A DNA stretch of 33,574 bases from Nostoc sp. T09. GTDB lineage: Bacteria; Cyanobacteriota; Cyanobacteriia; Cyanobacteriales; Nostocaceae. Below are positions 26,449 to 33,574 of the stretch, piece by piece. The notes below the pieces were generated by a model that saw only the letters and a list, made by a program, of their open reading frames with translations, had not been told where the DNA came from and searched no databases. Position 1 is the stretch's first letter. Every line of letters begins with the position of its first letter. The position numbers were made by a program, and so were the translations under genes. Location: NCBI RefSeq assembly GCF_002154695.1, contig NZ_MTAV01000265.1:13115-46688 (forward strand), written 5' to 3'.

Positions 26449-27456
26449 ATGAAAAGCATTGATAAACTATCTCATACAATTAGTAATGCGCGTCAATTTC
26501 CGCAAAAAGTGATATTCGCCTTGGCGTTAACTAGCTTGCTATGTGGAATTGGATTTACTGCCAACAATAGTGCTACTGCTGCTCCTAATGCAGCAAAGAT
26601 ACAATTATCCCAAAACATCCAAAATAGACCAAATCAACTGCCAAGAGTGGTTGCTAGAGCCGTACTAAATGATGCAGCCAAGCGTTCTGGAGTGGCGATC
26701 GCTGATTTGAAAATTAGCCAATTTACAGCGCAAACCTTTGGTAATTCCTGCATTTTCCAGTTTGGAGAAGTTTGTACGCGGGAATACAGACCCATTCAAG
26801 GCTGGGAAGTCATTGTTCAAGTTAAAGACTCTTCTTGGACTTATCACACTAATAGATCGGGTTCGCAAATTGTTTTAGATCCGAAAATTAATCAATCAGG
26901 AAATGTCACATTACCGAAAGCGATCGCCAATAAAATCTTAAGCGATGCAGCCAAACGTTCTGGTGTGAGAGTTGGCAATTTAAAAATCACTCAAGCTACA
27001 TCTAAAACCTTTGGCAATCCTTGCGAGTTCAACTTTGGTGAAGTCTGCACCAGGGAGTACAATCCTATTGAAGGCTGGGAGGTAATTGTTCAAGTTAAAG
27101 ACTCTTCTTGGACTTACCATGTGAATAAATCTGGCTCGCAAATTGTTTTAGATCCAAAAATTAAAGCGACGGGAAATGTCTCGTTACCAAGAGCGATCGC
27201 CAATAAAATTTTAAGCGATGCAGCCAAGCGTTCTGGGGTGGCAGTTGATAATTTAAGAATCACTCAAGCTACAGCCAAAACCTTTGGCAACGAGTGTCAT
27301 TTCAATTTTGGCGAAGTCTGTGCAGAGATTTACAAACCCGTTGAAGGCTGGGAAGTAATTGTTCAGGTGAAAGAACAGCCTTGGACTTACCATGTGAATA
27401 AAACTGGCTCTGCGATCGTTTTAGATCCCAAAGTGAGTGCAACTAGCAAAAGTTAG
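26449..27456 (+). CDS. Secreted protein with three 91-residue repeats (unknown function)
   Basis: A 335-residue protein. A signal peptide is clear: a basic start, hydrophobic KVIFALALTSLLCGIGF (20-36) and an Ala-rich cleavage region near ATAAPNA (42-48). The mature protein is almost wholly three tandem repeats at about 62-152, 153-243 and 244-334. Each contains LP.A.A..IL.DAAKRSGV, TFGN, a C-x7-C pair within FGEVC, and GWEVIVQVK followed by WTYH and IVLDPK. The Cys pairs (101/109, 192/200, 283/291) could form a disulfide in each repeat, which suits a periplasmic or extracellular site. I do not recognise the fold. The high DNA identity between repeats suggests recent duplication or gene conversion. 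It is a single gene with an AAGGTAAAAGAG upstream. Confidence 0.85.
   Translation: MKSIDKLSHTISNARQFPQKVIFALALTSLLCGIGFTANNSATAAPNAAKIQLSQNIQNRPNQLPRVVARAVLNDAAKRSGVAIADLKISQFTAQTFGNSCIFQFGEVCTREYRPIQGWEVIVQVKDSSWTYHTNRSGSQIVLDPKINQSGNVTLPKAIANKILSDAAKRSGVRVGNLKITQATSKTFGNPCEFNFGEVCTREYNPIEGWEVIVQVKDSSWTYHVNKSGSQIVLDPKIKATGNVSLPRAIANKILSDAAKRSGVAVDNLRITQATAKTFGNECHFNFGEVCAEIYKPVEGWEVIVQVKEQPWTYHVNKTGSAIVLDPKVSATSKS
26632..27450 (+). repeat. Three tandem 273-bp coding repeats
   Basis: Units at 26632-26904, 26905-27177 and 27178-27450. Long stretches are near-identical between units, for example GTTCAAGTTAAAGACTCTTC in the first two and GATGCAGCCAA(G/A)CGTTCTGG in all three. Units two and three are the most similar to each other at their beginnings. 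Such repeats are prone to unequal recombination, so copy number may vary between strains. Confidence 0.9.
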
Positions 27457-27624
27457 ATTGTAGCCAAGCTGCTACGGAAGGGTAAAAGAGAAAAGAGTTT
27501 CCCGTTCCCTCTTAATGGTTTTGATTGGATTCAATGCGATCGCACTATGGACAAAAACTTATTGATCTGCCTTTGTGTTTCCTTTTGAAGTCTTTGCGGC
27601 TCGTGCAATCTCATTCGCTTAGTA

Positions 27625-27630
27625 TATAAT
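27625..27630 (+). promoter_or_regulatory. Probable -10 element of the rpmI-rplT operon
   Basis: TATAAT occurs 28 bases before the rpmI start codon, within AGTATATAATGATGG. No well-spaced -35 hexamer could be identified, so only the -10 is proposed. Confidence 0.4.
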
Positions 27631-27658
27631 GATGGATTGTGTCGATCAGAGCCAAACC

Positions 27659-27856
27659 ATGCCTAAACTCAAAACTCGTAAAGCAGCGGCAAAGCGATTC
27701 CGTGCCACCGGTACAGGTAAAATTGTGCGTCGCAAAGCTTTTAAAAACCACCTTCTAGAGCACAAATCTTCCAACAAGAAGCGCAACCTGTCCAAGTCTA
27801 CACTTGTACACGAACGCGATGAAGACAATGTGCGTTTGATGCTCCCCTATTTGTAA
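27659..27856 (+). CDS. rpmI: 50S ribosomal protein L35
   Basis: A 65-residue basic ribosomal protein of the large subunit. It begins [14 protein letters not shown] and carries the conserved [20 protein letters not shown] block. I chose the ATG at 27659 because L35 proteins start MPK(L/M)KT; ten in-frame codons upstream belong to the leader and overlap the proposed -10 region. It is followed after 21 bases by rplT in the universal rpmI-rplT order. infC, which precedes them in many bacteria, is absent here. Confidence 0.97.
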   Translation: MPKLKTRKAAAKRFRATGTGKIVRRKAFKNHLLEHKSSNKKRNLSKSTLVHERDEDNVRLMLPYL

Positions 27857-27877
27857 GTCCTTCAGGAATATTAAGTT

Positions 27878-28234
27878 ATGACACGGGTAAAACGCGGTAA
27901 CGTAGCTCGTAAACGCCGCAACAAAATTCTCAAACTAGCTAAAGGTTTTCGCGGTTCCCACTCAACTTTGTTTAGAACCGCTAACCAACAGGTAATGAAG
28001 GCACTGCGGAGTGCCTATCGCGATCGCAAAAATAAAAAGCGCGATTTCCGTCGCCTCTGGATCGCTCGTATCAATGCTGCTGCACGACAACATGGTTTGA
28101 GTTACAGCAAGCTAATCGGCAACCTGAAAAAAGCCAATATCCAACTTAATCGCAAAATGTTGGCACAATTGGCAGTTGTCGATCCAGCTAGCTTTAGCAA
28201 AATCGCTGAATTGGCAAGCCAAGCTAGAGGATAA
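27878..28234 (+). CDS. rplT: 50S ribosomal protein L20
   Basis: A 118-residue ribosomal protein that binds 23S rRNA early in large-subunit assembly. The start [20 protein letters not shown], then [29 protein letters not shown] and the [18 protein letters not shown] block are all standard. In other bacteria L20 represses its own operon by binding the leader mRNA; no such leader structure is clear here. It follows rpmI by 21 bases. The solute-binding protein gene begins only 12 bases after its stop, so it may be cotranscribed. Confidence 0.98.
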   Translation: MTRVKRGNVARKRRNKILKLAKGFRGSHSTLFRTANQQVMKALRSAYRDRKNKKRDFRRLWIARINAAARQHGLSYSKLIGNLKKANIQLNRKMLAQLAVVDPASFSKIAELASQARG

Positions 28235-28246
28235 AGGTGCTAACGG

Positions 28247-29062
28247 ATGAATAACGGATGTAACAGATGGCAAGCAATTAATCAGTTACATCTGGTATTA
28301 TCCGCTACCATATTATTGATTTTTTGCTTTTCATTTCTGGGGACAGGATGGATTGCATCTGCCGCCCAAATGCCAGAAATTCAGCGGCGAGGCTATTTGA
28401 CTATTGCCGTCAAAGATAACTTGCTTCCCTTGGGATTTAGAGATGCTAACGGGAATTTGCAAGGTTTAGAAATTGACTTAGCGCAGCGTTTGGCAGTTGA
28501 CTTGTTAGGTAAACCAAATGCTGTAAAGTTACAACCTGTAGCAAATCGCGATCGCCTATCTGTAGTCTTAAACAATAAAGTTGATTTTGCCATTGCGAGA
28601 GTAACAGCAACAGAGTCACGCTCTCGCTTGGTTAGTCTCAGTGTTCCTTACTACTTTGATGGTAGTTATGTAGTTGTAAAAGATACTGCAATCCAGCAGA
28701 TTAATGATTTGGCAAAACGCAAAATTGCTGTACTCAACAATTCCAGTACCATTGCTGATGTCAGGTACTATGTACCCAATGCCGAGTTGGTAGGAGTCAA
28801 TTCCTATGAAGAAGGGCGATCGCAAATAGAAAGTAATACTGTAGCAGCCTTTGCCGCCGATGCTAGCGTTCTCAGTGGTTGGGTGCAGCAATATCCTCAA
28901 TATCGGCTACTACCAACCAAACTATCCACAGCGCCTTTGTCTGTAGTTATGCCCAAGGGATTGCAGTACGATGATTTAAAACGGCAAGTGAATGAAGCGA
29001 TCGCTCGTTATTTAGCTGAAGGTTGGCTGAAGCAACGCGCTCAATATTGGGGTTTGCCATAA
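28247..29062 (+). CDS. Periplasmic solute-binding protein, family 3 (amino-acid type)
   Basis: A 271-residue protein with a hydrophobic N-terminal signal (about residues 11-37, LHLVLSATILLIFCFSFLG) and then a family 3 extracellular solute-binding domain. The domain shows IQRRGYLTIAVKDNLLPLGF, the NLQGLEIDLAQRLA block that contributes ligand contacts, VNNKVDFAIARVT-like sequence and the late ADASVLSGW segment. Family members bind polar amino acids or related small ligands for ABC transporters, but no permease or ATPase gene is adjacent, so the ligand and transporter are unknown. It starts 12 bases after rplT and may share its transcript. The ATG at 28247 follows AAGG at modest distance. Four heptamer repeats lie right after its stop. 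Confidence 0.88.
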   Translation: MNNGCNRWQAINQLHLVLSATILLIFCFSFLGTGWIASAAQMPEIQRRGYLTIAVKDNLLPLGFRDANGNLQGLEIDLAQRLAVDLLGKPNAVKLQPVANRDRLSVVLNNKVDFAIARVTATESRSRLVSLSVPYYFDGSYVVVKDTAIQQINDLAKRKIAVLNNSSTIADVRYYVPNAELVGVNSYEEGRSQIESNTVAAFAADASVLSGWVQQYPQYRLLPTKLSTAPLSVVMPKGLQYDDLKRQVNEAIARYLAEGWLKQRAQYWGLP

Positions 29063-29063
29063 T

Positions 29064-29091
29064 TTAGTCATTAGTCATTAGTCATTAGTTA
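29064..29091. repeat. Four heptamer repeats (STRR type)
   Basis: TTAGTCA three times followed by TTAGTTA, starting 2 bases after the stop codon of the solute-binding protein gene. The unit is the complementary-register relative of the CATTAGT heptamer near 18011. Confidence 0.9.
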
Positions 29092-29184
29092 CTAGAACAT
29101 AAACAATGGACAATGAACAAATGACAGATGACAAAAAGCTGATAATAGATAAGAAGACTCTTTATAATTTCCTATTTCAAGACA

Positions 29185-29709
29185 ATGGATAACAGTCTAG
29201 CGGTTGTTTATCTCTCGATTTTTGTGGGTATACTCGCATTTGCACTTGTGAGTGTTTTCCGCCAAATTTTCAAAACTCGTAAAATCGAAAGCTCCTTATC
29301 ACGGTTAAAAAATAAGTTGAGTAAAGACAAAGGTACGGCTCAAGAATATTACGAGTTAGGCAGTATTTATTCTCAAAAGAAAATATATTCTCAAGCGATT
29401 ACCCTGTTTCAAAAAGCTCTCAAAGCTGCCGAAGAAGAGAAAGAAGAAAATATTGCTCCTATTTACAATGGACTGGGTTATGTTTACTTCGCCCAAGAAC
29501 AGTATGATTTAGCAATTCGGCAGTACAAAGAAGCGCTCAAGTACAAACCTGACTACGTGACAGCGCTAAATAATCTCGCTCATGCTTATGAGCGCAAAAA
29601 ATTAAACACACAGGCGCTACAAACTTACGAAGAAGCCCTAAAATTCGCTCCAAATAATTCTACTGCTAAACGCCGTGCTGAATCTTTGCGACGCTTGGTT
29701 TCTGCATAA
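29185..29709 (+). CDS. ycf37: Ycf37-like TPR protein, photosystem I assembly
   Basis: A 174-residue protein with one N-terminal membrane helix (about 6-27) followed by a basic stretch. Three tetratricopeptide repeats follow at about 52-82 (EYYELGSIYSQKKIYSQAITLFQKAL), 91-124 (APIYNGLGYVYFAQEQYDLAIRQYKEAL) and 125-158 (VTALNNLAHAYERKKLNTQALQTYEEAL). The length and layout match Ycf37, a thylakoid protein that helps assemble and stabilise photosystem I (PYG7 in plants). TPRs are protein-interaction modules and should face the cytoplasm. The identification rests on architecture and similarity by memory; a generic membrane-anchored TPR protein is the alternative. A hairpin follows the stop. Confidence 0.8.
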   Translation: MDNSLAVVYLSIFVGILAFALVSVFRQIFKTRKIESSLSRLKNKLSKDKGTAQEYYELGSIYSQKKIYSQAITLFQKALKAAEEEKEENIAPIYNGLGYVYFAQEQYDLAIRQYKEALKYKPDYVTALNNLAHAYERKKLNTQALQTYEEALKFAPNNSTAKRRAESLRRLVSA

Positions 29710-29731
29710 TTACTCATTCATAACGGCAATA

Positions 29732-29771
29732 ATGGCGGTGGGCATCTTACCCGGCGCCATTTGTCATTTTT
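29732..29771 (+). terminator. Possible terminator of ycf37
   Basis: ATGGCG (29732-29737) and CGCCAT (29755-29760) pair perfectly, with an inner GGG/CCC. The sequence then runs TTGTCATTTTT. The loop is large and the T-run starts six bases after the stem, so it is a weak terminator or only a repeat-type hairpin. Confidence 0.45.
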
Positions 29772-29939
29772 AATTGGGAATAGGAAATTCCATAATTAAT
29801 AGTTAGTTTGCTTCCAATCCTCACAATTCGCGATCGCATACTGCCGAGTAGATGATATATTACAATGTAATACATAAGTAGTAGCTCAAGGACTTACAAC
29901 TCAGCACTACTGAACTTTCCCAGGAGTGAGGGGGTGAGA

Positions 29940-31316
29940 ATGAATATTCCACCACAAGAATGGCAAATCTGTCTTAAGGTTTTGCAGCAGATATCCGAAG
30001 ATTCAGCACTCATCAATTCTGATGAACGCTTCAAAAGTTTGATTGCCAAAATCTACAAAAACAGCAAAAAAGAAGTACGCCGTACAATTCAGCAAAGCCA
30101 AATGGCTGAAGATCAACAGCTAAAGGCGATGACTGTAATGGTACAAAACCAACTCCAGCAAAAACCAGCCGCGGCTTTGTCAGATGCGTCTGTGTCAGCG
30201 AGACTCAAAAAGTCAGCAACTTGTTATGTTTGCAAGGCAGCTTATTTTGATCTTCACTTCTTTTACCATATGCTATGTCCAAGCTGTGCTGCATTCAACT
30301 ATGACAAGCGCAACCAACGCACAGATTTAACTGGACGTGTAGCATTAATTACAGGCGGACGCATCAAAATTGGCTATCAGACAGCATTAAGAATGCTCCG
30401 CGATGGTGCGAGAGTAATTTTGACAACCAGGTTTCCCCATGACTGTGTGCGACGCTTTAGTACGGAACCTGACTTTAGTCAATGGCGTTCACGGCTGCAA
30501 ATACATGGGTTGGATTTGCGTCACATTCTTGGGGTGGAAGCATTTGTTCGTCATCTTCTAGATACGGAACCTGCACTCGATATCATTATTAATAACGCCG
30601 CACAAACAATCAAGCGTCCGCTAGCTTTCTATCAACACTTATTGTCGCAGGAAGAAAATCCACAGGAAATTCTGACAGAGCAAGCACAGGGTTTAATTAA
30701 ATATGGTGCTGTCGGTTCCGCATTATTGGAAACCCAACCGCACTACAAAGACTATTTATCTACCAGCAGCGACTATTTCCCAGCCAATACTTTTGATGCA
30801 GATGGACAACAAGTAGATTTGCGACCAACTAATAGTTGGCTGCTGAAGCTGAATGAAGTCAGCACAGTAGAAATGTTAGAAGTCCAATTAGTCAATGCGA
30901 TCGCACCCTTTATTTTAAACAGTCAACTCAAGCCCTTGATGATGCGATCGCCTTTTGGGCGACGGTTCATTATTAATGTATCGGCAATGGAAGGGCAATT
31001 CAATCGCCAAAATAAAACGGTATACCATCCCCATACCAATATGGCAAAAGCTGCTTTGAATATGATGACCCGCACATCAGCAGCAGATTATGCCCGCGAT
31101 CGCATTTTTATGAATAGTGTAGATACAGGCTGGATTACTGACGAAAATCCCTTGTCTAAGAAAACCTATTTGCAGGAAACCAAAGGCTTTCATACACCAT
31201 TAGATGTAATTGATGGGATGGCGCGAATTTATGACCCGATTGTTCAAGGGATAGAAAATGCTGCCGAGCCTGTATTTGGTCATTTTCTCAAAGATTATGC
31301 TCCATATCCTTGGTAA
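29940..31316 (+). CDS. Short-chain dehydrogenase/reductase with N-terminal zinc ribbon
   Basis: A 458-residue protein. Residues 1-90 are helical. A zinc ribbon follows, C95-x2-C98 (CYVC) and C113-x2-C116 (CPSC). The Rossmann part starts VALITGGRIKIG (134-145): the last Gly of the TGxxxGxG loop is kept but its second Gly is Lys143. INNAAQ (217-222) is the NNAG-type motif. In the active site Ser348 (INVSAM) is present, but the Tyr-x3-Lys motif is altered: Tyr362 and Lys370 are 8 apart (YHPHTNMAK). It probably binds NAD(P), but its reaction is unknown. I chose the ATG at 29940, which has GAGGGGG nearby; a GTG two codons earlier is also open. A dispersed repeat separates it from the amine oxidase gene. 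Confidence 0.85.
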   Translation: MNIPPQEWQICLKVLQQISEDSALINSDERFKSLIAKIYKNSKKEVRRTIQQSQMAEDQQLKAMTVMVQNQLQQKPAAALSDASVSARLKKSATCYVCKAAYFDLHFFYHMLCPSCAAFNYDKRNQRTDLTGRVALITGGRIKIGYQTALRMLRDGARVILTTRFPHDCVRRFSTEPDFSQWRSRLQIHGLDLRHILGVEAFVRHLLDTEPALDIIINNAAQTIKRPLAFYQHLLSQEENPQEILTEQAQGLIKYGAVGSALLETQPHYKDYLSTSSDYFPANTFDADGQQVDLRPTNSWLLKLNEVSTVEMLEVQLVNAIAPFILNSQLKPLMMRSPFGRRFIINVSAMEGQFNRQNKTVYHPHTNMAKAALNMMTRTSAADYARDRIFMNSVDTGWITDENPLSKKTYLQETKGFHTPLDVIDGMARIYDPIVQGIENAAEPVFGHFLKDYAPYPW

Positions 31317-31330
31317 TTCGTAATTAACAG

Positions 31331-31402
31331 GTAGGGTGTGTTATGCCGTAGGCTAACGCACCTTGAATTGTTAACGGTGCGGCGCTTGGCGACAACACAC
31401 CC
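31331..31402. repeat. Dispersed palindromic repeat, copy 2 (longer element)
   Basis: The first 40 bases match 4168-4207 with one difference. This copy continues to AACACACCC (31394-31402), the exact complement of GGGTGTGTT at 31334-31342, giving a roughly 70-base element with 9-base terminal inverted repeats. An inner pair, CGCACC (31357-31362) and GGTGCG (31376-31381), allows a second hairpin. It has no coding capacity. Confidence 0.85.
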
Positions 31403-31492
31403 TTGTATATTGAAAATTCAAATAAATCTATTCGGTTTATCAATACAAGCTGGGAATATAGATAACTATACATTCCTGTAAATATCTAAAGA

Positions 31493-33472
31493 ATGATTAA
31501 GAGGCTACGGTTCTTTAGTTTAGCTATTGCCATTATTATTTTCATTGTTTGTGCTCTAGGTTTTCGGGAAATGTTATCTGCACAACAGCCTGCGATTTCC
31601 CATCCTCTGACTGCGTTAACATCAACAGAAATTAAAACAGCTGTTGCAGTGGTTAACAAAGAGAAAAATCTCAGTGAAAAAGCTGTATTTCCCTTAATAA
31701 CTCTGCAAGAACCAGATAAAAAAGAAGTTCTCAATTTTACCCCAAGGAAAACTTTTCAGCGCCAAGCTTTCTTGGTAGTGTATGAGCGCTTGCAAAATAA
31801 AACCTATGAAGGTATTGTTGACCTCAAAACCCAAACCTTAAGTTCTTGGAAACAGATACCCAATGCTCAACCTGCAATTATTAATCCAGAATACGATCTA
31901 GCAGCGCAGGTAGTTAGATCAAATTCCCAATGGCAAGCAGCAATGCAAAAACGGGGAATTACAGATTTTGATCGAGTTAAAATTAATTGCTGGGCACCAG
32001 GGATTTTAAGTAATCAGGAAGTTGCCGCAGGTCAACGTCTTTGTCGAGCATTATCTTACTACAAAGGCAATAATTGGAACTATTTTGGCAGTCCGATTGA
32101 AGGTGTGGTAGCTACAGTCAATTTAAACACAGCTAAACTCGACAGTTTTGTAGACAACGGGGTAGTACCTTTCTCCAAACAGAACTGGAACTATGATGTG
32201 CAATCTTTGGGTAACTTACTATCTCCGCCCAAATTATTAAAGATTCTCCAACCTCAAGGTGCAAGTTTCCGAATTCGAGGTAATGTAATTAGCTGGCAAG
32301 GTTGGAATTTTCGCTATCTTATGCATCCCCGCAGTGGGTTAGTTCTTTACCAAGTAACTTATGACGACGGGGAAAATATTCGACCAGTGCTATACCGCGC
32401 CAGCCTATCGGAAATGCTAGTACCTTATGGCGATCCTGACCCTACCTGGGCTTTTAGAAATGCCTTTGATGTGGGCGAATATAACTTTGGTTCCCTCGCC
32501 ACCTCAATGGAGTTAGGTAAGGAAATTCCCGAAAACGGCTTGTTGTTGAATGCTGTGATGGCTAATGAACAAGGAGAACCCTACGAAATGCCAGGGGTGA
32601 TTGGCATCTACGAACGAGATAATGGGATGCTGTGGAAGCACTACGAATACAACACCCAGAAAAATTATGTCCGCCGCAGTCGAGAACTAGTGATGACCAT
32701 GACGGCGGCAATTGATAATTATGATTACAGCCTCAATTGGATTTTTCATCAAGATGGCAGTTTAGAAATTCAGAACGATTTAACGGGAATTGTTCTAGTA
32801 CAGGGAACATCTGCGGAAAAACAGTCTGAGGATAATTTCTATGGTCGGCTAATAGCTAAAAATATCTTCGGGGTAAATCATCAACACTTTTTCAACTACC
32901 GCCTAGATATGGATGTAGACGGTCAGGCTAATTCTGTGATGGAAATGAATGTCAAAGCCTTACCGATGGATGAGAAAAATTCTTTAGGGAATGCGATCGC
33001 AGTTACAGATACTCCACTGACAACAGAAACCGCTGCTGTACGCGATTTAGATATGAAACACAGCCGCGAATGGATGATTGTTAACGCCAATCGCCAAAAC
33101 ACTCTAGGAACTCCTCCCGGATATATGCTAATGCCAGGAGGTAATACCATATTTTATCCTGTGGAAGGTGCGAAAATTCTTGAGAAAGCTGGCTTTGCAA
33201 CCCATCATGTTTGGGTGACAAAATATCAGCCAGATGAACTCTATGCTGGTGGAGATTATCCTAACCAAACTCAACCAGGGCAAGGATTACCTAAATATAT
33301 TGCCAACGATGACCCTTTAACAGGTGAAGATATCGTACTTTGGTACACAATGGGCGTTACCCATATTCCCCGCCCCGAAGATTGGCCTGTGATGCCAACG
33401 CATCGAGTAGGCTTTAAACTTGCTCCTAGAGGATTCTTTAGCCGTAATCCTGCTATTAATTTATCTGAATGA
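31493..33472 (+). CDS. Copper amine oxidase (primary-amine oxidase)
   Basis: A 659-residue quinoprotein that oxidises primary amines to aldehydes, with hydrogen peroxide and ammonia released. All key residues are present: the catalytic base Asp326 (AFDVGEYNFG), Tyr410 in the N-Y-D-Y motif (409-412) that self-converts to topaquinone, and the copper ligands His463 and His465 (NHQHFF) and His624 (VTHIPRPEDWPVMP). An N-terminal hydrophobic helix (about 8-25) is a signal peptide or anchor, placing the enzyme in the periplasm. The N-terminal accessory domains (about 45-240) are shorter than in large bacterial enzymes. It stands alone after a dispersed repeat. The physiological substrate is unknown; use of amines as nitrogen source is a reasonable inference. 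The last 102 bases of the window hold no gene. Confidence 0.94.
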   Translation: MIKRLRFFSLAIAIIIFIVCALGFREMLSAQQPAISHPLTALTSTEIKTAVAVVNKEKNLSEKAVFPLITLQEPDKKEVLNFTPRKTFQRQAFLVVYERLQNKTYEGIVDLKTQTLSSWKQIPNAQPAIINPEYDLAAQVVRSNSQWQAAMQKRGITDFDRVKINCWAPGILSNQEVAAGQRLCRALSYYKGNNWNYFGSPIEGVVATVNLNTAKLDSFVDNGVVPFSKQNWNYDVQSLGNLLSPPKLLKILQPQGASFRIRGNVISWQGWNFRYLMHPRSGLVLYQVTYDDGENIRPVLYRASLSEMLVPYGDPDPTWAFRNAFDVGEYNFGSLATSMELGKEIPENGLLLNAVMANEQGEPYEMPGVIGIYERDNGMLWKHYEYNTQKNYVRRSRELVMTMTAAIDNYDYSLNWIFHQDGSLEIQNDLTGIVLVQGTSAEKQSEDNFYGRLIAKNIFGVNHQHFFNYRLDMDVDGQANSVMEMNVKALPMDEKNSLGNAIAVTDTPLTTETAAVRDLDMKHSREWMIVNANRQNTLGTPPGYMLMPGGNTIFYPVEGAKILEKAGFATHHVWVTKYQPDELYAGGDYPNQTQPGQGLPKYIANDDPLTGEDIVLWYTMGVTHIPRPEDWPVMPTHRVGFKLAPRGFFSRNPAINLSE

Positions 33473-33574
33473 ATGTCACTTAACTTAAAGCGGATTTAGA
33501 TCCCCGACTTCTTGAAGGATACAGCTGGCGAATAGGGGGTAATACCCTACAAAAGTCAACAAGCTTTGGTTCTG

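Noticed and set aside
33473-33574. GGGTAATACCC palindrome near the end of the window
   Set aside because: A short inverted repeat without a T-run or a recognisable role; the window ends too soon to judge it.

Overview
The window looks like a chromosomal segment of a filamentous cyanobacterium, most likely Nostocales. The evidence is the many GCGATCGC (HIP1-type) octamers, the heptameric tandem repeats next to genes, and a gene set typical of that group: the RuBisCO assembly chaperone Raf1, the phylloquinone-pathway methyltransferase MenG, the photosystem I assembly factor Ycf37, a cyanobacterial-type N-acylglucosamine 2-epimerase and an HstK-type Ser/Thr plus His kinase. No tRNA, rRNA, complete insertion sequence, prophage or CRISPR array was seen.

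Layout. 1-4.2 kb: an Hsp20 gene on the minus strand with its own terminator, a long stretch without a convincing gene, then a two-gene unit coding for a two-helix membrane protein and an Hsp70/actin-like ATPase with a membrane-embedded tail. 4.3-8.5 kb: an AbiEii-type nucleotidyltransferase, the epimerase, a MazEF-like toxin-antitoxin pair and a convergent Mrr-like endonuclease. 8.6-8.8 kb: the relic of a protochlorophyllide-reductase-type domain. 8.9-17.7 kb: the 1799-residue hybrid kinase, a DUF445 membrane protein, menG and a REC-GAF response regulator. 17.7-22.7 kb: an intergenic region with a terminator that serves no visible gene, raf1, and a small PD-(D/E)XK nuclease divergent from a UvrD-like helicase. 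22.8-24.1 kb: three small genes (a ribbon-helix-helix protein, a partial relative of it, and a two-helix membrane protein). 24.3-26.2 kb: a TetR regulator with a transposase-like zinc ribbon at its C-terminus, divergent from a Rieske oxygenase. 26.4-33.5 kb: a secreted triple-repeat protein, rpmI-rplT, a periplasmic solute-binding protein, ycf37, a zinc-ribbon short-chain dehydrogenase and a copper amine oxidase.

How the parts relate. Housekeeping and photosynthesis genes (menG, raf1, rpmI-rplT, ycf37) are interspersed with accessory genes of defence or stress type (AbiEii, MazEF, Mrr, HsdR-N-like nuclease). The units most worth a second look are the membrane-anchored Hsp70-like pair, the TetR-zinc-ribbon fusion beside the Rieske oxygenase, the RHH-like tandem, the orphan terminator near 17.9 kb (a possible small RNA), and the intergenic-type repeat that appears to have entered the helicase gene in frame.
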